From Ceratopteris richardii (Eukaryota > Streptophyta > Polypodiopsida > Polypodiales > Pteridaceae), in the NCBI GenBank assembly GCA_020310875.1, contig CM035422.1, positions 60,296,324 through 60,360,323 on the forward strand: a stretch of DNA of 64,000 bases. Reading direction: 5' to 3'. The notes below the pieces were generated by a model. It saw only the letters and a list, made by a program, of their open reading frames with translations, was not told where the DNA came from and ran no database searches. The position numbers were made by a program, and so were the translations under genes. Shown piece after piece: positions 33,051-45,308 of the stretch (position 1 is its first letter; each line of letters opens with the position of its first letter).

Positions 33051-33960
33051 ATGGAAAATGTAGATGGAGTGAGCCAGCTTATGAGCGATAAGCTGGACAA
33101 GAACAACTTCCATGCTTGGAGATTCAGAGTGAAAAATTTCTTGATGGGAAAAAGGCTATTGGAAGTACATAGAAGGAGAGAACAAAAATGCTCCACACTT
33201 ACCCGAAAGGAATCAGAGTGCAGACCAGTTAAGGGCATATGAGGAATGGAATCAAGGAGCATGAAATTTAATGTATTGGCTATCTTTAGCATACAAGATA
33301 GCATGATTGGACACATAGAGGAAGCCAAGACTCGAAAACAGGCTTGGAATAGTTTAGTCACTTTGTATGAGACCAATACAAAGGCATGCAAATTGCAACT
33401 CAAGAATGAGCTACATACTTTGGAGAAAAAGAGCATGTCGGTAAGTGACTACACACTGAAAAATCAAAAGCATATCTAAGTCACTTGCATCTATTGGCAT
33501 GAATGTACATGATGATGATAAGGTGGAAGCTGCATACAAGCAGTAACTTCTATATAGACCAGGAAAAATATTCCAAATTTTGCTGATCTAGTGTCCATGT
33601 TGATTATTGAAGAAAAGATTATTGGTGAGGACTCAAAATCCCAAGGAAAACGTAGTTTTGAGAAGTTATTCTACTCTGGCTGAGGAAGAGCTAGAGGTAG
33701 AGGCTTTGGAAGTGGAAGGGGACACAATAACCAAGACCAAGGTCAATAACAGAGTCATGTAGGAGGAAGAGGACATTTTCGAGGTAGGGGGAGCCAAAGA
33801 GGTCGCATAAATTTCCAAAGAAAAGATTCAGGTAATGATAGTAAAGGATGCTGGAATTGCAGTAAACTTGGACACTTTGAATGTGATTGTAGGTTGAAGA
33901 ATCAAAATAACACAAGGTAACAAAACAACTATGCATCCACAAGTGCAGATGATTTTGAGA
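33051..33960 (+). pseudogene. Copia-7 gag
   Basis: ATG at 33051 starts MENVDGVSQLMSDKLDKNNF then HAWRFRVKNFLMGK, the usual copia gag opening. A TGA at 33240 and frameshifts follow; the same protein continues with QDSMIGHIEEAKTRKQAWNSL and ACKLQLKNELHTLEKKSM. A Gly/Arg-rich stretch leads to an intact zinc knuckle at about 33849-33890 (CWNCSKLGHFECDC). No LTR or primer site is seen between this ATG and Copia-6, which ends only ~60 bp upstream, so the 5' LTR is missing. Confidence 0.85.
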
Positions 33961-35310
33961 AGTTGTTCGTGGTTCAACATCATATGATGAATAGGATGTC
34001 TATTGATGGTTCAAAATCCAATGGTAATGTCAGGTATGTTGATTTCCGTGCTCCAAATCACAGGACCAGTCATGTAGAATGGTTCAGTAGTTTGCAAAAA
34101 TTTCCAGTTCCTAGATATGTTGAAACAAGTGACCACACATCACGCCCTATCAAGGATACAAGAAACATAACACTCTCTATGGAGGATGGAAAGGTAAAAC
34201 ATCTTGCTGATGTGCTGCATGTTCCAAATATAAAAAAGAATGTATTTTCTGTTGGATAAATGGTTGACCATGGATTACAAGTTACTTTCAATGTTGATGG
34301 GTTATATGTAGAAGAGTACAAACAGGTTGGACGATTGATTGCCAAAGGAAACAAAGTGGGTAGGATGTTCACCTTAAATGTGAAAATTCACATGCAAACT
34401 TACAAAGGCTGAAATTGATGCAATCAAAGGACATTGTCCATGGACTACCACATTTCAAGGTTGCAGAGATGCAAAAGGTATGTGCAACATGTCAATTTGG
34501 TAAACAGTCAAGAGCATCGTTTCTGCATGAAAAGCATGTTAGTGAGAATGTGTTAGAAATAGTACATAGAGATATTTAGGGTCTTACAAAGACCACATCT
34601 ATGGGCGGTTGTCAGTTTTATGTTACTTTCATTGATGACCATACACGAAAAGTGTGGGTATCTTTCATTAAAGAGAAGAGTAAGGTGTTCACTCACTTCC
34701 AAAATTTTAAAGCTATGGTGGAAAAGCAGACAAGGAAGTATATTCAAACATTAAGATCTGATGGAGGAGGTGTATACATGTAAAATGAGTTCAGTAATTT
34801 TCTAAAAATTCATGGAATTCGACGTGACTTTTCATGCAAGTACACACCACAACAGAATGGTGTTGCTAAATGCAAAAAATAGACATATTGCAAAAATAGC
34901 AAGAGCCTCGATGGTTGAGAAGAATATGCCTCATTGTTATTGGGCAAAAGCTGTGCATACAACTATATACATTATGAATAGAACTCCAACTGTTGTTGTA
35001 CATCAAATTACACCTGAAGAGAAGTTTACAGGTAAAAAGCCAAACCTATCACATATGAAAGTTTTTGGCTCTATTGCATATGTACATGTTCCAGATGAGT
35101 TGAGGATGAAGCTTGATCCAAACGCAGAAAAATGTATCTTCATTGGATACTCTCTTGAACAAAAGGGATATAAATGTTATAACCCACTCATATGATAGGT
35201 GAAGGTGAGCAGAGATGTGATATTTGATGAAATGTGAAGCTTCTATGCAGATGCCAAAGATGGGATTAATCTTGAATCAAATGACAAAGAAAATGCTAAA
35301 AATTGAGTGC
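33961..35310 (+). pseudogene. Copia-7 protease and integrase
   Basis: The protease is worn: the DSG position reads VDFRAPNHRTSH. Then HLADVLHVPNIKKNVFSVG, a stop, GLQVTFNVDGLYVEE, and a pre-integrase part shortened around 34,390-34,410. Integrase core: FIDDHTRKVWVSF, TLRSDGGGVYM, then a stop. The catalytic Glu codon in the NGVAERKNR-type motif reads Lys (NGVAKCKK), with a one-base insertion shifting the frame near 34,880. The remainder (PHCYWAKAVHTTIYIMNRTP, KVFGSIAYVHVP, EKCIFIGYSLEQKGYKCYNP) is open to 35,195. Confidence 0.88.
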
Positions 35311-36482
35311 AGCTTCTCAAGTTTTGAGTGGATTGGATGCATGACCAAGCAATAGTTCCAACTCAAATCTATGCATTGGAAGATTGCCTAGAAATTTTAG
35401 TCCAAGAAATTCATCAAATACATCCAAGAAAGGTACAGAAAAACTTTCTGGTAGTAGTAAAACATGTGGATGTTTTGAAGATGTTGATGGAGATTCAAGC
35501 GATTCAGAAAAGAGTCTTGACAAGGAACTTGTATTGCCCTCTATGAAGACTCCAGGACTAAGAAAGGCATATTCTAATGATACAAGAAGAAGTGACCCAA
35601 TACCAAGAAGATCTTAGAGGATGTGGAATTCAATGTAACAATTGACATATGCCAGTAATATGGCTCGTCATTGTGCCTACATGAGCAAGGTAATACAAGA
35701 TGCTAAACCTTCTTGTTTTGAAGATGCAATTGGAAATGTAGATTCGAAAGAAGCTATGGATGAGGAGATGGCTGCACTTTACGGAAATGATACATGGAAG
35801 CTAGTCCCATTGCGAAAAGAAAAGAAACACATAGGCTACACGTGCATTTACAAGGTAACACATAGGCTACACGTGCATAAGCAGGTGCAAAGCATGATTG
35901 GTAGAAAAAGTATATGCACAAACATATGGCATTGATTATGAGGAAACATTCAGCCTTGTAGCTAAAATGTCTACTGTCAGAACACTTGTTGAGTTAGCTA
36001 TAGCAAAAGGGTGGACTTTACATTAGATGGATGTGAAGAATGCCTTTCTACATGGTGAGTTATAGGAAGAAGTATACATGGAACAGCCACAAGGATATGA
36101 AGATTCAAAGCACCTAGAGTATGTTTGCAAGTTGCAAAAGGCTTTGTATGGGCTTAAGCAAGCTCCTCGTGCATGGCATGCAAGGATTGTTGATTACTTG
36201 ACCACCATTGGATTTTCTATGTGTGATGCAGATCATTCACTATATGCAAGGGTGATGATGGCATCATGATTGTGGCTATTTATGTTGATGACTTGATTGT
36301 AGGTGGTGATAATGAAGAAACCATTAAGTAGGTAAAGCATTTTCTTCTGCAAGAATTTGACATGAAGGATCTTCATGTGTTGTGCTATTTCTTGGGCATT
36401 GCTGATATTTTCACTAAAGCACTTGGATCAGGGAAGCTGAAGAAGTTTCGAAAGATGCTTGGATTAGAGGACATGTCATTGA
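35311..36482 (+). pseudogene. Copia-7 linker, RT and fused RNase H tail
   Basis: The linker NTSKKGTEKLSGSSKTCGCFEDVDGDSSDSEK matches Copia-2. The RT N-terminus is broken: YKVTHRLHVHKQ contains a repeated stretch ACATAGGCTACACGTGCAT at about 35,828 and 35,860. Then EQPQGYEDSKHLEYVCKLQK, ALYGLKQAPRAWH, IYVDDLIVGGDNEET (intact YVDD, about 36,280). After LCYFLGI the sequence jumps straight to ADIFTKALGSGKLKKF near 36,400. By comparison with Copia-2 this removes about 750 bp, covering the RT C-terminus and nearly all RNase H. Confidence 0.9.
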
Positions 36483-36483
36483 G

Positions 36484-36602
36484 CTTAAGGGGGAGTTCTG
36501 AGATATCAAGCTCAACATGTGATGATCCATGATAACATGTATCACTTTTTCCTTTCTTTGACATGTATAGTGGTCACACGGGTATATGTCAGGGACACTT
36601 CA
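36484..36602 (+). repeat. Copia-7 polypurine tract and truncated 3' LTR
   Basis: CTTAAGGGGGAG (36484-36495) is followed by TTCTGAGATATCAAGCTC, matching the Copia-2 LTR until GGGACACTTC at 36602. After that the sequence is unrelated, so the LTR is cut after about 107 bp. Confidence 0.75.
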
Positions 36603-38697
36603 TTGAGCTTTAGGCCGCCCTAGACCCATTATTGATAGTATCATTTTCTTGTAACCCCCCATGATCAAGTTCCTCTCTCCAAGGCTCCCTATGTCCCCTC
36701 CTTTTCTTCCATTTTCCGAGCCATAATAATTTCCATGAGGATACCACCTTATTGGGTCTAACTCATGGAACGTTTCACTTGCACTCCCATGACATTTTCT
36801 TTATGACCACACATACTTGTAACAACATCACTTTACATAGACACCAGATGCACTTCACCTACCATTCCTATTTTTATGGTATAATGCACATGCACATTAT
36901 TTTCCAGCCCCATGGACATCTCTCCACCCATGGCACCAACGCGTCTACCTACAGTTCCACAATCCCCATTCCCCCTCCAACAACATCATCAACACCCATC
37001 GCACCTTCATGCATTGCATTCACATTTCCCATTCCCATTCCCATTCCCCCTGCATTTCCACCTATAAGTATTGCATCTACATCTATAAATAATACTATTA
37101 ATACCATGATTCAGTGTGCTAATTAGTTACAAAAAGATTATCAACAAATACAAGCTTGAAGTGTTGTAGTTCAAGCAGATTCACAATGCTTAGACAACAA
37201 AGTGACAACACTAGAAGAAGAAAACCATAGAATACAAGCCAAGTATGCTACACTCCACTAGGCAAATCAAGATCTCAATTAAAGACTACAAGACATTGAT
37301 GTAGAAGTATTCAAGTATTTAGAGACAATGTTCCACCAACAAATGGGCTAGAATGCAAAGCTACAACAAAATATGGGCATTTTGAAAAGACACATATCAA
37401 TAGCTATTGAAGATGGAAGAAGAATGTGAGCAGCTAAAGAAGGAGTTAGCCACTGCTAGTACATAAGTATGTGAAGCTATTTCCCTACCACATGACTCTA
37501 AAGAAGTTGAGAATCTTCAAAACCAAGTAGAGTAATTACAAGAAAAGTTAGTGCATTATGAATAATTCCCCTCACCACCAACAGAACCAACCTAAAGAGC
37601 TAATCCAGATTCTAGTAGAAGATACATTCGAAGACATCTACGAGGCACAACCCATACTAGGAGATCATGTGATAGAAGAAGTTCAGGACACTTTCAAGAC
37701 TCAAGTACCTCAATGGCTCAAGCATGTAGAAGAAAGAGGCAGAACACATGATGATCCCATAGCCATCCAAATTGAATCATTGTCAATCCTTCAAGTATTT
37801 GTATTGAGTTTAGAATATTTGCTAAACTTGTCCCATTAACAGCTCATCACTACATCTAAGCTACAAAATGTACCATATTTTGTACTTCTTGCAAACTACA
37901 ATGCAACAATCAAATGGATGATGGTAGAAGAATGGACTTTTGCAAGAAAAAGGCACAATCTTTCAATCAAAATGGCATGCAAGATTATTAGCCAAATATC
38001 TTGAAATGATGTGCACCTATTCCTATTCACCCTTGTACATAAGATACAATCAATGCTACTAGGAGATAGCCCACTAAAGTCCATGGCATGAGTTTGGAGT
38101 CAAAGTAAATACTATTAAAGGTTGCTCCTACTAGATAAATTACCCTTACTTTGCTCTCTCAAAAGGGACACCTACAATCGCTTATGTGATCTCTACAATA
38201 GTCGAGTGGACTGCGAGATTCAAGAATGTACTAGATATTATTGTAAAGATGTGTAAAAAAATATTTGAGTTCATGACCATCATCATCAAAACATTCAAAA
38301 ACATCAAGATTCCTTACATATCAGCTTCAAGATTCAATCAAGGTAAACTGGATTTGGCCTATGATATAAGTAAGAGTCCATCCATCACCACCATCTATGG
38401 TTGGCATGCCAAATTTGAGTATATGTCTACTTGTGTGTTATAGGAATACCACTCAAAAATATTTATTCCCTGACCAACACATCTTCTACACCTCTTTGCA
38501 ATCGAACAAGTCCTCCATGCCGACTAGTTACGTATGCCTCATCTAGAGGTTCCAAGTCCAATAGAGTATGAACTTTTGATAATTGATCTAGCATGCAGTC
38601 TATGTCTTTGTGAACATGAATTAGTTGCTAATATCATGACTACATCTCACAACCATCACAACAAGGGTCTGTCAGGGATGTTAGACGTGAGGGGGAG
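36603..38697 (+). mobile_element. LTR element remnant with gag-like part, no pol
   Basis: A broken frame from about 36,930 gives a Pro/Ser/Thr-rich stretch (PIPPPTTSSTPIAPS, FPIPIPIPPAFPPIS) then a coiled-coil-like part (VTTLEEENHRIQAKYATLH). An ORF at 37558-37839 is acidic with QVPQWLKHVEERGRTHDDPI; another at 38186-38443 has VEWTARFKNVLDIIVKMCKK. These look like a worn gag, but I cannot name the family. At 38687-38697 GTGAGGGGGAG is followed by TCTTGGCAATAGCC, a polypurine tract and LTR start. No RT or integrase motif occurs between. Confidence 0.4.
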
Positions 38698-39060
38698 TCT
38701 TGGCAATAGCCAAAGCGGTCCACAATTTTCAAGACAAGGAAGCATGAGGCAAACAAGTCAAAGAGAATCCAAATAGAGAAAAGTTCAAGCAGGACCAAGT
38801 TGACAAGTCAACAAAGATCCGATGAATAGGTCAAGAAATTCCTTTTTCAAATAATCAAATATCAATAGTGATGCTCATCACTCCACCTCATTGTAAAATC
38901 CCTTTTTTTGATAATTCCAACTCCAATTTCTATGTTTCTTCTCCCAGCTTTCGCATCCACCTTTAATATCAGTTACAATAGTATAGACTTCCATTAAAAC
39001 CTCCATAAGTTGTAGGCAGCCAAGAGATTAAGGTCACACAATGACATGCCCCAGCCTCAA
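38698..39060 (+). repeat. Possible 3' LTR of the preceding element
   Basis: It starts TCTTGGCAATAGCC after a polypurine tract; TG has become TC. The right end is not visible, and no second copy is in the window to confirm it. Confidence 0.35.
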
Positions 39061-42000
39061 AAAAATTTAAGAACATTGGCTATCATATGAGTTATGTAAA
39101 TGTGCATGGGTGTACATGCAACCTTCTAGATTTGGCCCTCATTTGGCTCTAGATCATGTGAATTTGGATGCTCATTGGAAGGGTAGTCTCTTAGGCTTTA
39201 AGCATCAAAGAAATGGTGGGATAGTTCTATTGTACAAGATGTCTTCATAGTATCAACCGCGAAGTGGAAAACTCCAATAGAACTAGATATCCTATCCATT
39301 ATGAGTATTCCTATACTATTTTGAATGCTTCATGGTTTCCAATGTCTTAGCCAATTACGTTGGTATGTTGTTCTTTCTTATAGTCATATTTCCTTCCTCT
39401 TTAGTGGAAGAGCAACCACTCCATAGTCTTAGAGATGCTTTCGAATCACTACAAGAAGACATTAGGACGTTAATGGTTTTAGATGTACTTCCTAATAAAC
39501 TATAATGAGAAAAGTTCTTTTACACACACAAATACATTCTTCCTTCGACAGATGATGATTATGAAACATTATCAACGTTAATTCTCTTCTTAGTCTAGAG
39601 TGGCCAAAACATGATGTTTTGTTCATATCATCTTTCAAGTGTAAGATGGTAATGGACATACATAGCTCCCTCAAAGTTAAACATGTGTTAAATGTGTAAG
39701 CCTACATTGGACTCTATCAATCCATTGTTTTGTGTTTATATTTCAAGGTCTTACTTTTGTGCAAACTCCTATAATGTTCCTATGTAAAGATATTAAATAT
39801 GAGGTAGTACATAGTTTACTAGGAGAAAGCTTGAGTTACATAGAAGGATTGTCATAAGGGGATAAATAACGTTGTAAAATTGGTGACACAAGTATAGGGT
39901 TTGGTGATTTAAAACATTGTATTTCTTTGTAGGTTAGATTTTAATATGATAATTGAATGTGTAGAGTTGGAGAGAGGAACCTTTACAAAGCTATAAAGAA
40001 TTCACAATTTAATTTGAAATTAATGTAAACTTACTCAAAAATGATATGGAGATAGTTTAAATTAATCATCATTCGAACATGTATAACTTGAGAGGGCACT
40101 TACTTATCATGGGATATGAGGAGCTTCATAATGTCAAGTCTCGAATACAAGAGAAAAAGGTAAGCGTTGGATTTCCTTTTCATATATCTTGACCTATCAT
40201 TATTGTTCATGAGTTCCATAATGTTTTACTCTATTATGGAATGCCTAGAGACTCAAAATCAAATTCAAGGTCCTTAGAGATAAGAGCATGGATGGGACTG
40301 ACATTTGATTGTCATAGCTCTTTTGTCAAATTGTAACCCCTTATGATATAAAGATAATCTATGAATTTTGTTCAAACCTATTTTTGCAATGAAAATATTC
40401 TCACATTTACTTCAAGAAGACTTTGGCCACATTCTACTTGTATCAATAGATTTTCAATATTTTGTTTATAAGAAAATGGTTATTGTATGTTCCTTTGTTG
40501 TGATGTCAAATGTGAATTTCTGCTTTGTAAAAGTCACTTTCTTTTTATTTTTATAAACGTCGCCTATGCTAAAAAGTAGGACCCATCACTTAGAAGTCCT
40601 AAAAAAACTTTAAATAGAATTGTTTTTCTCCTCACTTTCGACTCTTGCAAATAAGAAGTGTGGATATATATTGGTCGTGATGTGTGTAAACACACTAGGA
40701 CCATCAAGCCACTTTTGTCCCTCTTTAGTAGGTTTTTTCCCCCAAATTGTGTATACGGTATAACCCTATATTCACTTGGTAGTACATTTTGTATTGTGTG
40801 TTGTGCCCCAGGCTTCTTCTTCTTCTTCCTTTTTCTATTCATGTGCTTCAGTAGAACTCAAAATCCAAGAAGAAGTAAGTGGTAGAGCACTTTCATTGGG
40901 TGCTTGCAAGCTATTCCTTTATGGAATTCTGAGAGGATTTCGATTATAAAGGTCAGCAACATCTATATGATCTTCTCTCCAAGCTCCCTGATCTCCATGG
41001 TACTAATGAAGGTGAGTTCAGATTCTTTGAGAGCGACTTCAATATATGGATGTTCATATTCAGTGTTTATCTATCTACATATCACCATATGATGGGAAAT
41101 GAGTCCTTGTGACCATCTCCTCTTCATTCATGAAGGTGATGATGTGTTTGCAAAGTGTTCAAAGTAGTTCTAAAAAATTACAAAGAAGTAGGGCACCTCC
41201 GTGATGCGACGGTGCCATTAATTATAAAATTAAATAGGAAACACAAGATGCATGAAAATAGCTATATTTCATTGCTACCACCATTTTCATTGTGAATGAG
41301 AAACTAGATCTGATTTCTCATGGCATCCATCATCTTCTAGTAGGTGGGTTTGTTGACGATAAAAAGAAATCACCCCAAGAATCCTTGAATCTCCTATTAG
41401 AGAGGAAAGCAATCAAAAGAACTTATCCTCATGGTGTGGATGATAAGCTAGAAGAAGAACCTCTAGCATCTACTTCTATAGATCCAAAAAATGGACTATA
41501 CTAGAGGTCAAAATAGAAGCTTTTTTAGTGGTTCTTTGGATTACATCTCTACGAATGCCTAAATTTATTTTGTACCATGTCAAAGTGACCTTTGGATAGC
41601 ATCTCTAAACTATTGGAGAGAAATATTTTACCATTGAGCAACTCAATGGAAAACAAAATAAAATTGGTTTTTAAGGACATTCTTACAAGTGAACATCAAC
41701 AAATCAGTGAACAAGAAATCAATAATGTGCAGGAAAGGATATTAGAGTCATAGGTTCTAATTCACCAATCATTGACATGAGTGGGATGTCCCATTCTAGC
41801 ATTAATTAACATCTTCTAGAGAGAGGAGGAAGATAGAGTTCAAGATATAAGTACTTTCAATTGATTTTGTTCATTCTTAGAATGTCATGCAGACACTAAT
41901 CTCAATACTTTGTGTAGGAGGTTGTTGAACTTGACTATTTGTAGCCAAGAGCAAAGGTGGTTGAGTGTCTCTTGGAGGTGGCTCTTCCCTTGAAAACTAC

Positions 42001-42364
42001 ATTGGAAAACGTCCCAAAGAAAAGTCTATAAATTTCCATACATACTATAATCCTCAAGGACCCTTCATGACATCATGTCTGAAGGCCAAGTAAATTTATT
42101 TGCTTATCAACCATTACTAAGGGGACAAATTGTGTCTTCTTAATTTTTATATCCCGTGTAATTAAAACTTTAGATTCCAACTTCCATGAAAAGTTCTTAG
42201 GTCATATAGGTATGTCTCTAGGGTTAGGGGTGAAAAATAGTGATGATATTGAAAGGCTTGTTTTGACTTACATCATATCTATGACTTTTGAGCATCTAAA
42301 GAGAATCATTAAAAAAATTCAAATCCATTTGATATAATGAAATGATTTGATGAAAAAATACACT
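39061..42364. other. Anonymous AT-rich DNA
   Basis: No recognisable coding region. Small ORFs (for example 40368-40556 and 41292-41504, the latter acidic/basic with KKKSPQESLNLLLERK) match nothing I know. A CTTCTTCTTCTT run lies at about 40,810. Confidence 0.4.
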
Positions 42365-43170
42365 GATATAATCTTATTCTCATTCTCTTGAAATTGTAGT
42401 ATATGTCATATTTCAAACTTATCTGCATTGTTTTTGTCATATGAAGCATTTTTACCCATGATTTGTATGTATATCATGCTAAACTTGTTATCTATAGCAT
42501 ACGGAGGAAAAATAAAGCCCTACCATAGAAACATGTGAGATGGGCCAAAAAAAGCTTTGCAAGACCTCCTCCCATGTTTTTGTGAGAGGCCTTCTTTTTG
42601 CCTTCCTATGCCATATATGTTAATGATAAGGTATATGGACAGATTACATGGATGTTTCAATCATGTTTTATGCATACAATGACTAACTGAGAAGAATCTA
42701 TAGAGAGTGACTATCTGATCAATTTGAGTGCACAAGCTTAAGTCATATAAGTCAATAAATGCTTTGTTATATTCTATTTCTCATTGTCCCTTTAAATTGT
42801 TGCGTATATCAGATGTCGAATTTGTGTGAATAGTTTTTTTCATATGAAGAAATTTTCACCCATGATTTGTATGATTTGTATGTATATCACACTAAATGTG
42901 TTATCGATGCATAGAGAGGCCAAAACCTACCGTGCCACAAAAACATAGAGAGACGCATGTAAATAATTTTGAGGCCCTCCTCCCACTTTTTTGTGATAAG
43001 AGTTTTTGTGGCCTTCGTATGCGAGATAGGCACTTCGTAAGACATATGGACACATCACATGGATGTTTCAAACATGTTCGATACATCACAATGACTAAGG
43101 CACAAGAATCTCCATAGAGTGACTATGTGGAGAATTTGCTTGCACATGATATGGCAAAGAGAGGTCAAAA
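42365..43170. repeat. Tandem repeat of about 403 bp, two diverged copies
   Basis: Copy 1 (about 42,365-42,767) and copy 2 (about 42,768-43,170) share CATATGAAG, ACCCATGATTTGTATG, CCCTCCTCCCA/ACCTCCTCCCA, TTTTTGTGA, ACATGGATGTTTCAA and ACAATGACTAA in the same order and spacing. A partial third copy (GCCACAAAAACATAG, TCTCCTCTTGCATTTTTGTGGCC) follows to about 43,310. Divergence is high, so the array is old. Confidence 0.7.
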
Positions 43171-43310
43171 AACTCTATAAATACCGCAAGTGATCCAAAA
43201 CACGGTTTAAAGGACAAAAAATAGTAAGCCACAAAAACATAGGAGGATCCTCTCCAAATGTTTTAAAGTCTCCTCTTGCATTTTTGTGGCCATGCCTTTT
43301 TTGACCTTCT

Positions 43311-44094
43311 TGATGATGGCATCGGAGGCCTTTGTTGGACATTTTGTTGTGGTGGTATATGACAGGGTTTGAAATCTATCTTTCTACATTGCACAATTCT
43401 TGATCTTTGTACTTTTTTCTTATTGTTGATGTTGGCTTTGATCTTTTTAATTCCATCATTTGGTATGGCTTCATGATTCACATATAGCCTCTTTTTCTAG
43501 CTATGTTCAACCTATGATTTAATGGTATCTCTTAGTTTACCCATGGTGCATCTATATGAATCTCCTCAGTTGGATCCTCTAAAGCTTGTGGAGTTCTATA
43601 TTGTTGTAAATCATCCTATGAAGACTCATTAAAATAATATTGAATTCTTTTTCTTATAGTAGGTTGCTTGATCCTTTTTATCGATGATTTCTTGGGTGAT
43701 GGAGGCTCATCATCTGATGATGGTGGTGATTGTGATTGATTTGAAGTCGGCTAGAAAGTATGTGTGTCCATTCTTGTTCATGAGATTGTTCACTTTGTGA
43801 TTTGGTTCTATTATATATACTCAATACTCCACCCTCAAGTGATGACAAATGATCCATGGTCTTTCTCTTGTAAGCCCCCATGATGAGGGAGGTCATTTTG
43901 AGATCTCTGACATTTGTGAAAACCTAACTTCCAAGTTAGATGAGGTCTACGTGTGAACATTGATGGTAATAGAAAATCTTTGTGATATTGGCGATTAGGT
44001 TAGGTAGGACATAAACTTTCAGGCCACTAGGCTTCCACTCAATGTGAAAATAAAGGCTTTCTAGTGCTACATGATTTCCCCTTAAAAAATTAAT
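43311..44094. other. No gene seen
   Basis: AT-rich. Minus-strand ORFs at 43263-43481 (Lys/Arg-rich) and 43678-43896 (His-rich end) are not recognisable. Confidence 0.4.
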
Positions 44095-44420
44095 GGTGGG
44101 AGCGCAAAGGGGGGCTGCCCTCTTCTATAGGGTCTCGAGGGCCTATCCCCCCAACCTATAGGGCTAAGATAGTAGGACTTCTAGTTGTGGAGATATTGTC
44201 AAATTGGATATTTTGCGGACTATTTGTCTCTCTTGACTATGTTTATCACTATCGACTCCCATTGTAAAAGGTATATAAACAAGGTATATAAGCATGGACT
44301 TGTGTGTAACTTTACATAGCATTGCGCACTAATAAGCCCTTCTTCTAGAGTCTATCTACATTTCCATTTAAGCTCCACATTGGGATTGCATGGGTGGATA
44401 GCACCATTTTTGTAACCACA
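44095..44420 (+). promoter_or_regulatory. LTR-like promoter remnant
   Basis: A GC-richer block (44,098-44,170, AGGGGGGCTGCCC) is followed by two TATA-like motifs, GTATATAAAC at 44271-44280 and GTATATAAGC at 44284-44293, then T/C-rich sequence. This resembles the U3/R part of a plant LTR, perhaps a solo LTR. No partner copy is in the window. Confidence 0.3.
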
Positions 44421-45308
44421 TTACTCGTGGAAACTCGAGAAATATTAGTGCACTATCTCTCAATTTCTATCTCTCATTGTCTACATTTTTCTAAACTCCA
44501 TCTACTCCTCTATTCTATTGTGCTACTATTTCTTATAATTTCCACCATGTGTATCATGATGGGATGGGGAGCATGATTCACTTTGTGGTCCTTTGTCAGG
44601 ATTTATCCATGGTGGCTGTTGAGCACCTTGTAGTTAGCTAGGAAAGTTAGTGGGATGCTTACTAGCAAATTGCTTTATTGTCGCCATCCTCTATAGTGCG
44701 AGAGTGTTGAAATGAGACAATGAGTCTCTTCTTATATACTTCCACTTAAAAAGATGGTTCTATTAAAATTTAATTGAAAAAAAAAGTTAAAAGACAAAGT
44801 AGCTCCTTAAAAATTGCAAAATAGAACAAAGTGTATTGGGAACCTTATGCTAACATAAGAAAACCATAAATGGATTAAATGACTTCACTTCAGAGACAAA
44901 CCCTCTCGTATTCTTATTGCCTACCATTGAGCATGATGTAGATTTCCTAACATAGACTTTCATTTTCCACTAGCCATGTTATGTTAAATAATTCTTGCAT
45001 TGTTTGCTATATATGACTCTTTGGATCACTCCATAGCATATTTTTTTGAGAATGTATCAAGGTAAAACCAATTTAATATCTCTTCCATATAGTTTGATTT
45101 CATAGTTCCACCACCATGTCGGGTGTTTTTGAAGTAAAAACCTTTAGATCTATAGCGTGACTTTTCCATTCCTTGTGTACTAAAACCCTCTAATGATCCA
45201 TATTGATGCATGAGAAAACACTCCATGTATAAATTAAATATTTTGAAACTTTGTAAGTATAGAGAACAAAATCTTTTTAAGAAATAAATTGAGAGATTGA
45301 GAAAGCTT
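44421..45308. other. No gene seen
   Basis: AT-rich spacer up to the LINE target-site duplication. ORFs of 60-66 codons show no domain. Confidence 0.4.

Noticed and set aside
33011-33436. Minus-strand 141-codon ORF
   Set aside because: It is the shadow of the Copia-7 gag, which has recognisable capsid motifs on the plus strand.
40564-40885. Overlapping ORFs with a Lys/Phe-rich end
   Set aside because: They are produced by a CTT/AAG low-complexity run; no domain or homologue is apparent.
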